Below are positions 49,742-59,008 of a DNA stretch of 64,000 nt, in pieces; the stretch's first letter is position 1; each line of letters starts with the position of its first letter. Below the pieces are notes generated by a model. The model was given only the letters and a program-made list of their open reading frames with translations, searched no databases and was not told the DNA's origin. The DNA comes from Streptomyces nojiriensis (GTDB lineage: Bacteria; Actinomycetota; Actinomycetes; Streptomycetales; Streptomycetaceae): NCBI RefSeq assembly GCF_017639205.1, contig NZ_CP071139.1, positions 5,085,001-5,149,000 of the forward strand, read 5' to 3'. A program made the translations under genes and the position numbers.

Positions 49742-50350
49742 CTACTCGGGGAGGTGGAGTTCCAGGTCGGGACGCGGCTCCACGCCGACCAGGCCGATTT
49801 CGGCCAGCAGCGCCGTGACCGGGCCGCGGCCCGGGATCTGGGCCTCCGGGTCGATGTCGTGCCAGGGGGCCAGTACGAAGGCACGCTGGTGGGCGCGCGG
49901 GTGCGGGAGGGTGAGGACCGGGTCGTCGGAGACCCGGTCGGCGTACGCGACGATGTCCACGTCGATCGTGCGCGGGCCCCAGCGCTCCTCGCGGACGCGG
50001 TCGAAGGCCTCCTCGACGGCGTGCGCGCGCTCCAGGAGCGAGGACGGCGGCAGGGTGGTCTTCACGGCGACGACCGCGTTGAGGTACGAGGGCTGCGAGC
50101 CGGGCTCGACGCCCCACGGCTCGGTCTCGTAGACGGGGGAGACGGCCTTGACCCGCATGCCGGGCGTGTCGCCGAGGGCGTCGATGGCGCCCTGCAGGGT
50201 CTCCAGCCGGTTGCCGAGGTTCGCACCGAGCGCGATCACGGCCCATTTGGGGTTGGACAGGGTCACGTCCGCCGCGTCGACCGTCTCCACGACGGAGGCG
50301 GGTACCGGCTGGACGGTGGGGTCGCTCTGAGCGTTCAGTCCGTTGTTCAT
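49742..50350 (-). CDS. folK: 2-amino-4-hydroxy-6-hydroxymethyldihydropteridine pyrophosphokinase
   Basis: A 202-residue HPPK, transferring pyrophosphate from ATP to 6-hydroxymethyl-dihydropterin. Signatures: VIALGANLGNRLETLQGAI (shown in part), SPVYETEPWG, and the family motif ERWGPRTIDVDIVAY with the Mg-binding aspartates, followed by LPHPRAHQRAFVL. About 35 residues precede the HPPK core, longer than in many bacteria. ATG 50350 overlaps the folB stop as ATGA, so the two are translationally coupled. Confidence 0.95.
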   Translation of the reverse strand: MNNGLNAQSDPTVQPVPASVVETVDAADVTLSNPKWAVIALGANLGNRLETLQGAIDALGDTPGMRVKAVSPVYETEPWGVEPGSQPSYLNAVVAVKTTLPPSSLLERAHAVEEAFDRVREERWGPRTIDVDIVAYADRVSDDPVLTLPHPRAHQRAFVLAPWHDIDPEAQIPGRGPVTALLAEIGLVGVEPRPDLELHLPE

Positions 50351-50706
50351 GCGCGGCTCCGGGTGATCGTGATGGTCACGTCGTCGAAGGGGACGGTGAT
50401 GGGCGCGTCCGGCTTGTGGACGACGACCTCCACCTGCGCCACCGCTTCGTGCTTGAGGCACTGCTGGGCGATTCGCTCGGCCAGGGTTTCGATCAGGTCG
50501 ACGGGCTCGCCCTGGACCACGTCGACGACCTCCTCGGCGACGACCCCGTAGTGCACGGTCTTCGCCAGGTCGTCTCCGGCCGCCGCGGGGCGGGTGTCGA
50601 GGTGCAGCACGAGGTCGACGATGAAGGTCTGGCCTTCCTCGCGTTCCCGGGGGAAGACGCCGTGGTGCCCGCGAGCCTTGAGGCCGCGCAGCGCGACACG
50701 ATCCAC
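50347..50706 (-). CDS. folB: Dihydroneopterin aldolase
   Basis: A 119-residue enzyme cleaving dihydroneopterin to hydroxymethyl-dihydropterin and glycolaldehyde. Typical segments: RVALRGLKARGHHGVFPRER, FIVDLVLHLDTRPAA, VHYGVVAEEV, and the terminal VVVHKPDAPI with the catalytic lysine. GTG 50706 (VDRVALRG) is chosen over the GTG three codons upstream because AGGAG lies 10 bases before it and the length fits the family. Confidence 0.95.
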   Translation of the reverse strand: MDRVALRGLKARGHHGVFPREREEGQTFIVDLVLHLDTRPAAAGDDLAKTVHYGVVAEEVVDVVQGEPVDLIETLAERIAQQCLKHEAVAQVEVVVHKPDAPITVPFDDVTITITRSRA

Positions 50707-50835
50707 GCGAATCACTCCTGCTTTCGTAGGTGCTTCCGGTCCCGGGGCTCCCCGGGGCCATGGCTGCGCCGAGTGCGGTCGGCGTCGTCCGTCTTCGAAT
50801 TTACCTGCGAAATACTCCGGCTCCCGCCGGAGGGG

Positions 50836-51279
50836 TCAGGAGGCGTCCTCCTCCTCGTCGTCGTCGGACTCCGTGAGGACGGGAGAACCGTGGTGGGACC
50901 AGAGCCGCCAGCCCTCGGATGTGCGTCGGAACACATTCGTCGCGACGACCAGCTGACCGACGAGCGGGCCGAGTTCCCCGCCGTCCTCGGCGGGGCCGCC
51001 GCTGAGGATGTTCTCCGTGCACGTCACCAGGGCGGTATCACCTATTACGGCCACTTTGGTGTCGGTGAGGAAGAACTGGATGTAGTCCGTGTGCGACATG
51101 ATGAGCGCGTACGAGCGCAGGACCTCGCCGCGGCCCGAGAGCACCGGCCAGCCGGGGTGGACGCAAGAGATCTCGTCCTCCAGCCAGAGCGCCGACAGTG
51201 AGTCGAAGTCCCCCCGCTCCATTGCCTCGTAGAAGGCCGTGTTGACCTCTTCGACCGCCTCGATGTCGGTTCTGCTCAC
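50836..51279 (-). CDS. NTF2-like/SnoaL-like protein in the folate operon
   Basis: A 147-residue cone-shaped-fold protein: VEEVNTAFYEAMERGDFDSL, SCVHPGWPVLSGRGEVLRSY and NVFRRTSEGWRLWSHHGSPV mark the NTF2/SnoaL-like superfamily (DUF4440/ketosteroid-isomerase-like). It ends in an acidic tail. In actinobacteria this gene commonly lies between folP and folB; its role in folate metabolism is unknown. GTG 51279 follows AAGGAGCACC, 25 bases past the folP stop. Confidence 0.88.
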   Translation of the reverse strand: MSRTDIEAVEEVNTAFYEAMERGDFDSLSALWLEDEISCVHPGWPVLSGRGEVLRSYALIMSHTDYIQFFLTDTKVAVIGDTALVTCTENILSGGPAEDGGELGPLVGQLVVATNVFRRTSEGWRLWSHHGSPVLTESDDDEEEDAS

Positions 51280-51304
51280 GGTGCTCCTTGTCGGTGGGTG
51301 AGGA

Positions 51305-52177
51305 TCAGACTGCCCCTTCGACGGCGCGGGCCACCCGTACGGCGTCCGCGGTCGCCCGTACCTCGTGCACCCGTACGGCCCAGGCGCCCTGGTGGGCGGC
51401 GATCGCGGAGACGGCGGCCGTGGCGGCGTCCCGCTCGCGGGCGGGGGGCGGGGTGGTGTCGGTCCCGCCGGCCAGGACCCGGCCGAGGAAACGCTTCCTC
51501 GACGCGGCGACCAGCAGCGGGAAGCCCAGCGCGCGCAGCTCGGGCAGGTGGGCGACGAGGGCCAGGTCGTGCTCGGCGTTCTTGGCGAAGCCGAGTCCGG
51601 GGTCGACGAGGAGCCGCTCGGGGGCGATCCCGCCGGCCACGACCGCGTCGATCCGGGTCCGCAGTTCGGCGGTGACCTCGGCGACCACGTCGTCGTAGAC
51701 GGCGAGGCTGTTCATTCCGGCGCTGAAGCCGCGCCAGTGCATCACGACGAAGGGCACCTCGGCGGCGGCGACGGCCGGGATCATCCCGGGGTCGGCCAGG
51801 CCGCCGCTGACGTCGTTGACCAGGGCCGCGCCGGCCTCGACGGCCCGCGCGGCGACGGTCGCGCGCATGGTGTCCACGGAGACGGTGACGCCTTCGGAGG
51901 CCAGGCCGCGGACCACGGGGACGACCCGGCGCAGCTCCTCCTCCTCGTCGACGCGGGTGGCACCGGGGCGGGTGGACTCGCCGCCGACGTCGACGAGGTC
52001 GGCGCCGTGCTCGACGAGGTCGAGGCCGCGCTTGACCGCGGCGGTGGTGTCGAACCAGCGACCGCCGTCGGAGAAGGAGTCGGGGGTGACGTTGACGACG
52101 CCCATGACGGCGCAGCGGTCCCAGTCCGGCAGACCTGCGACCCGGCCCCTGCTGGTGGCTCCGCGCTTCGTGTTCAT
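51305..52177 (-). CDS. folP: Dihydropteroate synthase
   Basis: A 290-residue TIM-barrel enzyme joining hydroxymethyl-dihydropterin diphosphate to p-aminobenzoate; the sulfonamide target. Signatures: VMGVVNVTPDSFSDGGRW, DLVDVGGESTRPGA, ALVNDVSGG, LLVDPGLGFAKNAEHDL and PLLVAASRKRFLG. The first gene of the leftward operon folP, NTF2-like, folB, folK, DUF3180. No clear ribosome site precedes ATG 52177, so its mRNA may be leaderless or short-leadered. A hairpin (52211) separates it from the lysyltransferase gene upstream. Confidence 0.96.
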   Translation of the reverse strand: MNTKRGATSRGRVAGLPDWDRCAVMGVVNVTPDSFSDGGRWFDTTAAVKRGLDLVEHGADLVDVGGESTRPGATRVDEEEELRRVVPVVRGLASEGVTVSVDTMRATVAARAVEAGAALVNDVSGGLADPGMIPAVAAAEVPFVVMHWRGFSAGMNSLAVYDDVVAEVTAELRTRIDAVVAGGIAPERLLVDPGLGFAKNAEHDLALVAHLPELRALGFPLLVAASRKRFLGRVLAGGTDTTPPPARERDAATAAVSAIAAHQGAWAVRVHEVRATADAVRVARAVEGAV

Positions 52178-52210
52178 AGGTCCAAGGGTAGGGCTGACCT
52201 GGATACGACA

Positions 52211-52241
52211 GGGCCCCGGCGCCGTGCGGCGGCCGGGGCCC
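52211..52241 (-). terminator. Terminator after the lysyltransferase gene
   Basis: GGGCCCCGGC (52211-52220) pairs with GCCGGGGCCC (52232-52241) around an 11-base loop. It is placed to stop transcription from the gene at 52275-54122 before folP. Confidence 0.75.
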
Positions 52242-52274
52242 GGCTGACGGGTCTTGTACCCGCGCGGCCCGGGT

Positions 52275-54122
52275 CTACGCGGCCTGGACCTCGCGCTCCG
52301 ACTGCTTGGGCACGGTCGTCATGTGGTTGTGCGTGCAGGTGCGCACCGGCCTGGGACGGCGGCGGCTGGCGAAGAGCCGGGGCAGGGCCACCGTGACGAA
52401 GCCCTCGGCCTGCATCACCGCGAAGCCGATGCGGGGCAGGTCGCGGGTGGTGCGGTAGACCATGAAGCGCGGCTCCCAGCGGGGGCGGAACTTCTCGTTG
52501 AACTTGTAGAGCGACTCGATCTGGAACCAGCGGGAGAGGAAGACCAGCAGGCCGCGCCACATCCGCAGGACCGGGCCGGCGCCGATCTTCTCGCCGCGGG
52601 CGAGGGCCGCGCGGAACATCGCGAAGTTCAGCGAGACCTTCTCGATCTTCAGGTCGGGGGCGGCCTGGAGGGAGGCGACGATCAGCAGCTCGTTCATGCC
52701 GGGGTCGGCGGCGCGGTCGCGGCGCATCAGCTCCAGCGACATGCCGTCGGTGCCCCACGGGACGAAGTGCAGGACGGCCTTCAGGTCGCCGAACGGGCTG
52801 GTGTCGCCCTCCTCCACGCGGTGCGCGGTGGCGATGAAGCAGTCGCCGTCGCCCTCCTCGCCGACCCGGCCCAGGGCCATCGAGAAGCCGCGCTCGGTGT
52901 CGGTGCCGCGCCAGGCCTCGGCCGCGCCGCGGACCCGTTCCAGCTCCTCGTCGGTCAGCTCGCTGACCCGGCGGACCTGGGTGGTGTAGCCGTTGCGCTC
53001 GATGCGCTTCACCATCTGGCGGACATTTCGCATGGGACGGCCCGCGAGGGAGAAGTCTTTGACATCGACAATCGCCTCGTCACCCAGCTCCAGGGCGTCC
53101 AGACCGGTCTCGCGGGTCCAGACCTCGCCACCGGTCTCGCTGCAGCCCACGACGGCCGGGGTCCAGGAGTGGGCCTTGGCCTCCTCCATGAACCGCTCGA
53201 TCGCGCCCGGCCAGGCCTCGACGTCACCGATGGGGTCGCCGGAGGCGAGCATCACGCCGGAGACGACGCGGTAGGTGACGGCGGCCTTGCCGCTGGGGGA
53301 GAAGACGACGGCCTTGTCGCGGCGCAGCGCGAAGTGGCCGAGCGAGTCGCGGCCGCCGTGCTTGGCGAGCAGTTCGCGCAGCTTGCCCTCGTCGTCGGCG
53401 GTGAGCCGGGCGGCGGGGTGCTCGGGGCGGAACGCCAGGTAGATGGTGGTGAGGGCGGTCAGCATGCCGAGGGCACCGAGGGAGTAGCCGACGGTCCAGG
53501 ACACCTGGCCCGCGTAGTCGACGGGGCCCTCGAAGCCGAAGAGGCCGTAGACGACGTGCGTGATCTGCTCGTACAGGCTCGGGTTGCCGACGACCCGGTT
53601 CGGGTGGACGTTCACGATGAGCAGGCCGAGCCCGATGGAGCCGGCGCTCATCAGTACGAAGTTGGCGAGGGCCCTCCAGCGGCTGCGCGGGTCGGGCAGC
53701 GCCTTGAATTCGTTCTGGTGGCGCAGCAGCAGCGCGAAGAGCACCGCCGCGATGATCACGCCGGGGATCGAGTGCCGGTAGAGGAACTGCGCCACGGCGC
53801 CGGCCGGCAGCAGCACCACCGCAGCCCGCCAGGCCCGGCGCTTGCGGCGCTTGAGGCCGTGCGCGAGCAGCAGGAGCAGTACGCCCGCGCTGATGGCGAG
53901 GGCCGCTGCGAAGGGGCCGAACACCGGCAGCACCTCGGCGAGCGCGTGGATCCGGCTGTGCCGGAACCGCGGGAACACCCCTGCCGCGACGTCCAGAAGG
54001 CCGACGATCATGACGGCCGTACCTACCAGGCCGGGCACCGACTCCGGCTGTGGGCCTCGGAGGATTCGGCGGACCCTGCTCGGAACCTGTCCCGACTTAT
54101 CGCCATCTATCCTGCTAGACAT
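52275..54122 (-). CDS. Phosphatidylglycerol lysyltransferase-type membrane protein (DUF2156)
   Basis: A 615-residue protein. The N-terminal 230 residues contain about six to seven membrane helices; the C-terminal half is a cytosolic DUF2156/MprF-C catalytic-type domain (SGDPIGDVEAWPGAIERFME, ALELGDEAIVDVKDFSLAGR, NVRQMVKRIERNGY, SLNFAMFRAALARG). MprF-type enzymes move lysine or alanine from aminoacyl-tRNA to phosphatidylglycerol, lowering membrane charge and sensitivity to cationic peptides. No lysyl-tRNA synthetase domain is fused, unlike mycobacterial LysX. It is divergent from the esterase gene. Confidence 0.9.
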   Translation of the reverse strand: MSSRIDGDKSGQVPSRVRRILRGPQPESVPGLVGTAVMIVGLLDVAAGVFPRFRHSRIHALAEVLPVFGPFAAALAISAGVLLLLLAHGLKRRKRRAWRAAVVLLPAGAVAQFLYRHSIPGVIIAAVLFALLLRHQNEFKALPDPRSRWRALANFVLMSAGSIGLGLLIVNVHPNRVVGNPSLYEQITHVVYGLFGFEGPVDYAGQVSWTVGYSLGALGMLTALTTIYLAFRPEHPAARLTADDEGKLRELLAKHGGRDSLGHFALRRDKAVVFSPSGKAAVTYRVVSGVMLASGDPIGDVEAWPGAIERFMEEAKAHSWTPAVVGCSETGGEVWTRETGLDALELGDEAIVDVKDFSLAGRPMRNVRQMVKRIERNGYTTQVRRVSELTDEELERVRGAAEAWRGTDTERGFSMALGRVGEEGDGDCFIATAHRVEEGDTSPFGDLKAVLHFVPWGTDGMSLELMRRDRAADPGMNELLIVASLQAAPDLKIEKVSLNFAMFRAALARGEKIGAGPVLRMWRGLLVFLSRWFQIESLYKFNEKFRPRWEPRFMVYRTTRDLPRIGFAVMQAEGFVTVALPRLFASRRRPRPVRTCTHNHMTTVPKQSEREVQAA

Positions 54123-54274
54123 CGCTTCCCGTTGCTCCGCGAGAGATCATGTGGCCGAAGGCCGCGACAGCCTCCGGTGTGTGGTGCGTCCCTTAGGACG
54201 ACATCGACGAGGAGCGGGTTCACTCTTTCGTCGGAAAAAAACAGTCCTGCCACCAGAAAGTCGACTGACTGCTC
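54123..54274. promoter_or_regulatory. Divergent promoter region, lysyltransferase/esterase
   Basis: 152 bases between divergent starts at 54122 and 54275. It should hold both promoters. A short A-rich run (54233-54241) stands out. No element was assigned with confidence. Confidence 0.4.
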
Positions 54275-55384
54275 ATGGGTCTCACCAGTAATACGGTTCT
54301 GGCGCTGGCCATCATCGCCGGTGTGCTGCTCTTCGCGGCCACGGTGTGGTTCTGGCCGAAGCTCTCGGGCCGCACCTGGCGCGCGTTCGCCGGCCGGATC
54401 GGGCTGCTGCTGGCGACCCAGCTGGCGCTGTTCTCGGCTGTGGGGCTGGCGGCTAACAAGTCGTTCCTCTTCTACGGTTCCTGGGCCGACCTGCTCGGTC
54501 AGGAGACGTCCATGGGCAAGGTCGTCGACCACTCGATGAGCAGCAAGGACATCAAGGTCGTCGACAAGCAGAAGCTGGACGTACCCGGTGGCGCCAAGCC
54601 CCAGGTCGGTGGTCAGATCCTGAAGGTTGCCATAACCGGGCAGAAGTCGAAGATAACGAGCCCCGGCTACGTCTGGCTCCCGCCGGAGTACTTCCAGCCC
54701 CAGCACAAGGACCAGAACTTCCCCGCGTCCATCGTCCTGACGGGCTACCCGGGCACCGCCGAGAACCTCATCAAAGGGCTCGACTACCCCATGAAGGCCT
54801 TCAGCCTGTCCAAGTCGGGCAAGATGAAGCCGATGATCCTGGTCATGCTGCGCCCGACCGTGGCGCCGCCGCGTGACACCGAGTGCGTCGACATACCCGG
54901 TGGCCCGCAGACCGAGACCTTCTTCGGCGAGGACCTTCCGCAGGCCATCACGGACACCTTCCGGGTCGGCAAGAAGCCCCAGAACATGGGCTTCATCGGC
55001 AACTCCACGGGCGGCTACTGCGCCCTGAAGATCGCCGCGCACTACCCGCAGACCTTCGGCGCCGCCGCGGGTCTGTCCGCGTACTACGAGGCCCCGGACG
55101 ACCCGACGACCGGTGACCTGTTCCACGGGGACGAGAAGCTGAAGAAGCGTGCGGACGTGCTGCACAGCGTCGAGCACAAGAAGCCGACCGGTACGTCCTT
55201 CCTCGTGACCAGCAGCGAGAAGGGCGAGCCGAACCTCGCCGACACCAAGAAGTTCATCAAGAAGGTGCAGGGCCCGGACCGGGTCTCCTCCATCATCCTC
55301 GACAGCGGTGGCCACAACTTCAACACGTGGCGACGTGAGATCCCGCCGATGCTGATGTGGATGAGCGGCCGCATCCAGGCCTGA
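54275..55384 (+). CDS. Membrane-anchored alpha/beta-hydrolase esterase
   Basis: A 369-residue protein. Two N-terminal hydrophobic segments (about 5-26 and 42-60) anchor it; the outer domain is an esterase-D/antigen 85-like alpha/beta hydrolase. The nucleophile elbow is GFIGNSTGGYCA (GxSxGG), and the catalytic His is probably in SGGHNFNTWRRE; PGGPQTETFFGEDLPQAI precedes the elbow as in this family. It may act on a cell-envelope ester. The gene is divergent from the phospholipid lysyltransferase, suggesting a shared envelope role (inference). A bidirectional hairpin follows. Confidence 0.9.
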   Translation: MGLTSNTVLALAIIAGVLLFAATVWFWPKLSGRTWRAFAGRIGLLLATQLALFSAVGLAANKSFLFYGSWADLLGQETSMGKVVDHSMSSKDIKVVDKQKLDVPGGAKPQVGGQILKVAITGQKSKITSPGYVWLPPEYFQPQHKDQNFPASIVLTGYPGTAENLIKGLDYPMKAFSLSKSGKMKPMILVMLRPTVAPPRDTECVDIPGGPQTETFFGEDLPQAITDTFRVGKKPQNMGFIGNSTGGYCALKIAAHYPQTFGAAAGLSAYYEAPDDPTTGDLFHGDEKLKKRADVLHSVEHKKPTGTSFLVTSSEKGEPNLADTKKFIKKVQGPDRVSSIILDSGGHNFNTWRREIPPMLMWMSGRIQA

Positions 55385-55430
55385 CCGGCCTCGCGCCGAC
55401 CTTTCGGCGCCCCGACCGCCCGACGCACCC

Positions 55431-55456
55431 GTGACCGGCCTCCTGAGGCCGGTCAC
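55431..55456. terminator. Bidirectional terminator
   Basis: A perfect 11-bp stem GTGACCGGCCT/AGGCCGGTCAC (55431-55441 with 55446-55456), with a 4-base loop CCTG, between the convergent esterase and ABC ATPase genes. Confidence 0.85.
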
Positions 55457-55474
55457 AACTGTTTCCGGGGCGGC

Positions 55475-56437
55475 CTACGCCTCCTGCAGCCGGGCCCGGC
55501 GCAGCGCCCGGTGGACGCCCTCCGGCGTCAGTACGCCGACCAGCGCGCCGGATTCGGGGTCCCTGACCCCGATCCGCCCCGAGTCCTCCTGCAGCAGGGC
55601 GGCGAGCGCCTCGCGCAGCGTCGACCCCAACTCCACCGAGGCCGCCGGGTCCGTCCCCTGGGACGCGGCCAGGTCGGCCGCCCCGACCGCGGTGACCGCG
55701 AGCCGCTTGAGCCCCCGGTCGGCGCCGACGAAGGAGGCCACGTAGTCGGTGGCGGGCGCCGCGAGCACCGCCGCCGGGCGGGCGAACTGCTCGATGGTGC
55801 CGGTGCCGTAGACCGCGATGCGGTCGCCGAGCCGGATCGCCTCCTCCAGGTCGTGGGTGACCAGCAGGATCGTCTTGCGGACCGTCTTCTGCAGGGTCAG
55901 GAACTCGTTCTGCAGCCGCTCGCGCACCACCGGGTCCACCGCGCCGAACGGCTCGTCCATCAGCAGCACCGGCGGGTCGGCGGCGAGCGCGCGGGCCACG
56001 CCGACGCGCTGGCGCTGCCCGCCGGACAGCTGCTCGGGGTACCGGCCCCCGTACACGGCCGGGTCAAGGCCCACCAGTTCCAGCAGTTCGGCCGCCCGGG
56101 CGCGGGCGCGCGCTTTGGGGGTGCCGATCAGCTGCGGCACGGTCGCCGTGTTCTCCAGCACGGTCTTGTGCGGGAAGAGCCCGACCTGCTGGATGACGTA
56201 CCCGATCCGGCGGCGCAGCTCGACCGGATCGGCGGCCGCGATGTCCTCGCCGTTCAGCAGGATCCGGCCGGAGGTCGGGTCGATCAGCCGGTTGACCATC
56301 TTCATCGTGGTCGTCTTGCCGCAGCCGGACGGTCCCACGAGCGTGACCAGCTCACCCTCCGCCACCTCGAAGGACAGGTCCTCGACGGCTGTCGTCCCGT
56401 CGGGGTAGCGCTTGGTCACATGCTCGAATCGGATCAC
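55475..56437 (-). CDS. Glycine betaine/choline-type ABC transporter ATPase (OpuBA/ProV-like)
   Basis: A 320-residue ATPase: Walker A GPSGCGKTTTMK, signature LSGGQRQRVGVARAL, Walker B VLLMDEPFGAVDP, and the His switch in LLVTHDLEEA. The C-terminal ~75 residues look like one regulatory CBS-type region (GRIGVRDPESGALVGVLTPE), which in OpuA-type systems senses ionic strength. GTG 56437 has AAGGATGGGACG upstream. It is divergent from the two permease genes it must serve, so the ATPase is transcribed apart from its partners across a 153-bp region. Confidence 0.92.
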   Translation of the reverse strand: MIRFEHVTKRYPDGTTAVEDLSFEVAEGELVTLVGPSGCGKTTTMKMVNRLIDPTSGRILLNGEDIAAADPVELRRRIGYVIQQVGLFPHKTVLENTATVPQLIGTPKARARARAAELLELVGLDPAVYGGRYPEQLSGGQRQRVGVARALAADPPVLLMDEPFGAVDPVVRERLQNEFLTLQKTVRKTILLVTHDLEEAIRLGDRIAVYGTGTIEQFARPAAVLAAPATDYVASFVGADRGLKRLAVTAVGAADLAASQGTDPAASVELGSTLREALAALLQEDSGRIGVRDPESGALVGVLTPEGVHRALRRARLQEA

Positions 56438-56590
56438 CGTCCCATCCTTCCGCACGTCGGCCGCTGATTTGTGAAGGGCGTGTTGCCCCCCTGCGAAGGA
56501 TTCCGGCCATCGGGGGTGTTGGGGGTTAGGGTCACTGTGACGGGTGGCCGTGAATACGTACGTTCGAATGACGGGGTGGGGGTGAGGGGC

Positions 56591-57307
56591 GTGGCGGCGC
56601 AGAACTGCCTGGTGGCGAACGACTGGATCTGCTGGGACTACGTCACCTCCCGCTCCCGGGAACTCACCGACGCCACCCTCGAACACATCTGGATCACGGG
56701 CGTGTCGGTCCTGATCGGCATCGCCGTGTCCGTGCCGCTCGCCCTGCTGGCGCGCCGCGGCCGCCACTGGGCGGCGCCGGTCCTGGGCCTGACCACCCTG
56801 CTCTACACGATCCCCTCGCTGGCCATGTTCTCCCTGCTGCTGCCGTTCTTCGGGCTCTCGGCGGCGCTGGTGGTGACCGGGCTGGTGCTGTATTCGCTGA
56901 CGATCCTGGTCCGCAACGTCCTGGCCGGCCTGGAGGCCGTCCCCGAGGACGTACGGGAGGCCGCGCGCGGCATGGGGTACGGCCCGGGGCGCCTGCTGTG
57001 GCAGGTCGAACTGCCGCTCGCGCTGCCCGCCCTGCTCGCCGGCGTCCGGATCGCCACCGTCTCGACGGTCGCGCTGACCACGGTGGGCTCCATCGTCGGC
57101 AAGGGCGGCCTCGGCAATCTCATCGCCCCGGCCGTGAACAGCTCCTTCAAGGCCCAGGTGCTCACCGCCTCGGTGCTGTGCGTGCTGCTCGCGCTCGTGG
57201 TCGACCTGCTGCTGCTCGGCGTACAGCGGCTGCTCACCCCGTGGACCCGGGCCGGCGCCCGGCCCGCGGCTCCGGCTCCCGCTCCGGCTCCGGCGAAGGG
57301 GGCCTGA
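56591..57307 (+). CDS. ABC transporter permease, OpuBB/ProW-like (1)
   Basis: A 238-residue membrane protein with five to six helices and the EAA loop EAARGMGYGPGRLLWQVELPLALP (shown in part), ending near GKGGLGNLIAPAV. Opens with NCLVANDWICWDYV, typical of the choline/betaine group. GTG 56591 is preferred, with GGTGAGGGG upstream; other GTGs up to 13 codons earlier remain possible. An Ala/Pro-repeat tail (APAPAPAP) ends the protein. The second permease starts 4 bases after its stop. Confidence 0.88.
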   Translation: MAAQNCLVANDWICWDYVTSRSRELTDATLEHIWITGVSVLIGIAVSVPLALLARRGRHWAAPVLGLTTLLYTIPSLAMFSLLLPFFGLSAALVVTGLVLYSLTILVRNVLAGLEAVPEDVREAARGMGYGPGRLLWQVELPLALPALLAGVRIATVSTVALTTVGSIVGKGGLGNLIAPAVNSSFKAQVLTASVLCVLLALVVDLLLLGVQRLLTPWTRAGARPAAPAPAPAPAKGA

Positions 57308-57311
57308 AGCC

Positions 57312-57983
57312 GTGGGCGCGATCACAGGGGCCTGGGACTGGCTGGCGAACGGCGCCAACTGGTCCGGGGAGAGCGGTGTCTGGCACCGGCTCGGCGAGCA
57401 CGTCTACGTCAGCGCGGTCGCGCTCGCGATCGCCTGCGCGGTGGCCCTGCCGATCGGCCTGTTCCTCGGCCACCTCGGCAGGGGCGGCACCCTCGCGATC
57501 AACATCTCCAACATCGGCCGGGCCGTCCCCGTCTTCGCGGTGCTGGCGCTGTTCATGGTCTCCCCGCTGCGCAACGCCGGCTATCTGCCGACCATCGCCG
57601 CGCTCGTGCTGTTCGCCGTTCCGCCGCTGCTGACCAACGCGTACGTCGGCATGCGCGAGGTGGACCGCTCGGTCGTGGAGGCCGCCCGCGGCATGGGCAT
57701 GTCCGGGACCCAGCTCTTCCTGCGCGTCGAACTGCCGCTCGCCCGCGCCATGGTGATGACCGGGCTGCGCTCGGGCGCCGTACAGGTCGTCGCCACGGCC
57801 ACGATCGCCGCCATGGTCGGCCAGGGCGGCCTCGGCCGGATCATCACCGCCGGCTTCAACACGTACAACACCCCGCAGGTCGTCGCGGGCGCCCTGCTGG
57901 TGGCCGCGCTCGCCCTGCTGGTCGAGGGCGCGCTGGTGGCGGCGGACCGGCTGCTGCTGCCGCGGGCCGCGGCGTCCCGCTGA
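57312..57983 (+). CDS. ABC transporter permease, OpuBD/ProW-like (2)
   Basis: A 223-residue permease with about five helices. EAA loop: VVEAARGMGMSGTQLFLRVELPLA (shown in part), followed by AAMVGQGGLGRIITAGFNTY. It forms a heterodimeric channel with the preceding permease. GTG 57312 is nearly contiguous with the upstream stop, which implies translational coupling. Substrate binding is supplied by the lipoprotein encoded next. Confidence 0.93.
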   Translation: MGAITGAWDWLANGANWSGESGVWHRLGEHVYVSAVALAIACAVALPIGLFLGHLGRGGTLAINISNIGRAVPVFAVLALFMVSPLRNAGYLPTIAALVLFAVPPLLTNAYVGMREVDRSVVEAARGMGMSGTQLFLRVELPLARAMVMTGLRSGAVQVVATATIAAMVGQGGLGRIITAGFNTYNTPQVVAGALLVAALALLVEGALVAADRLLLPRAAASR

Positions 57984-58015
57984 TTCCTGTCCATCGCCTC
58001 GAACGGAGTACCTCC

Positions 58016-59008
58016 ATGACCAAGACCACGCGCGTCCTCGGCGCGTCCCTGGGCGCCCTGGCCCTGACGGTGTCGCTGGCCGCGTGCGGCGGCGACAGCC
58101 TGGAGAAGAGCAAGGACGGCGGCTCGGCCTCCGCCGGCTCCTCCTCGGCCGGGGGCGGCGGCAAGGGTGCCCTGGTGATCGGCGCGGCCGGGTTCACCGA
58201 GTCGAACGTGCTGGCCGAGCTGTACGCGCAGGTCCTGAAGGACGCGGGCTACAGCACGTCGATCAAGACGGTCAACAACCGTGAGCTGTACGAGCCCTCG
58301 CTGGAGAAGGGTGAGATCGACGTCGTCCCGGAGTACGCGGCCACGCTCGCCGAGTTCCTCAACGCCAAGGTCAACGGCCCGAAGGCGCCCGAGGAGAAGC
58401 CGATCGCCTCCAGCGACGTCGCGGCGACGGTGGCGGGCCTGGAGAAGCTCGCGGCCCCGCTCGGTCTGAAGGCGCTGGCCGCCGGTGCGGCGGTCGACCA
58501 GAACGCATTCGCCGTGACCAAGGAATTCGCCGAGAAGAACAACCTGAAGACGCTTTCCGATCTCGGCAAGTCCGGACTCAAGGTCAAGATCGCGGCGGGC
58601 GACGAATGCAGCGTCCGGCCCTTCTGCGCACCGGGGTTGACCAAGACGTACGGAATTCAAGTTTCCGGTATCGACCCGAAGGGCGTCGGCACCCCGCAGG
58701 CCAAGCAGGCGGTCAAGGACGGCGCCGACCAGCTCGTGCTCACCACGACCACCGACGCCACCCTCGACAGCTTCGGCTTGGTCCTGCTGGACGACGACAA
58801 GAAGCTCCAGAACGCCGACAACGTGCTGCCGGTGGTCAACGCCAAGGACGCCGGAACCCCGGAGGTCGCCGCCGCGCTCGACAAGCTGACCAAGGCGCTC
58901 ACGACGGCCGATCTGGTCGACCTGAACCGCAAGGTGGACGCCGAGCGCGCCAAGCCGGCCGACGTCGCGAAGGCCTACCTGGAGTCCAAGGGCCTGCTGA
59001 AGAAGTAG
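58016..59008 (+). CDS. Glycine betaine/carnitine/choline-binding lipoprotein (OpuBC/OsmF-like)
   Basis: A 330-residue solute-binding protein. The signal peptide (about 1-23) ends in a lipobox (SLAACGG), so Cys24 should be lipidated. A Gly/Ser linker is followed by the QAT-type binding fold: GFTESNVLAELYAQVLKDAG, GEIDVVPEYAATL, and the C-terminal LVLLDDDKKLQNADNVLPVV. It delivers the compatible solute or quaternary amine to the two permeases encoded upstream. ATG 58016 follows GGAGTACCTCC, 32 bases past the permease stop. Confidence 0.93.
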   Translation: MTKTTRVLGASLGALALTVSLAACGGDSLEKSKDGGSASAGSSSAGGGGKGALVIGAAGFTESNVLAELYAQVLKDAGYSTSIKTVNNRELYEPSLEKGEIDVVPEYAATLAEFLNAKVNGPKAPEEKPIASSDVAATVAGLEKLAAPLGLKALAAGAAVDQNAFAVTKEFAEKNNLKTLSDLGKSGLKVKIAAGDECSVRPFCAPGLTKTYGIQVSGIDPKGVGTPQAKQAVKDGADQLVLTTTTDATLDSFGLVLLDDDKKLQNADNVLPVVNAKDAGTPEVAAALDKLTKALTTADLVDLNRKVDAERAKPADVAKAYLESKGLLKK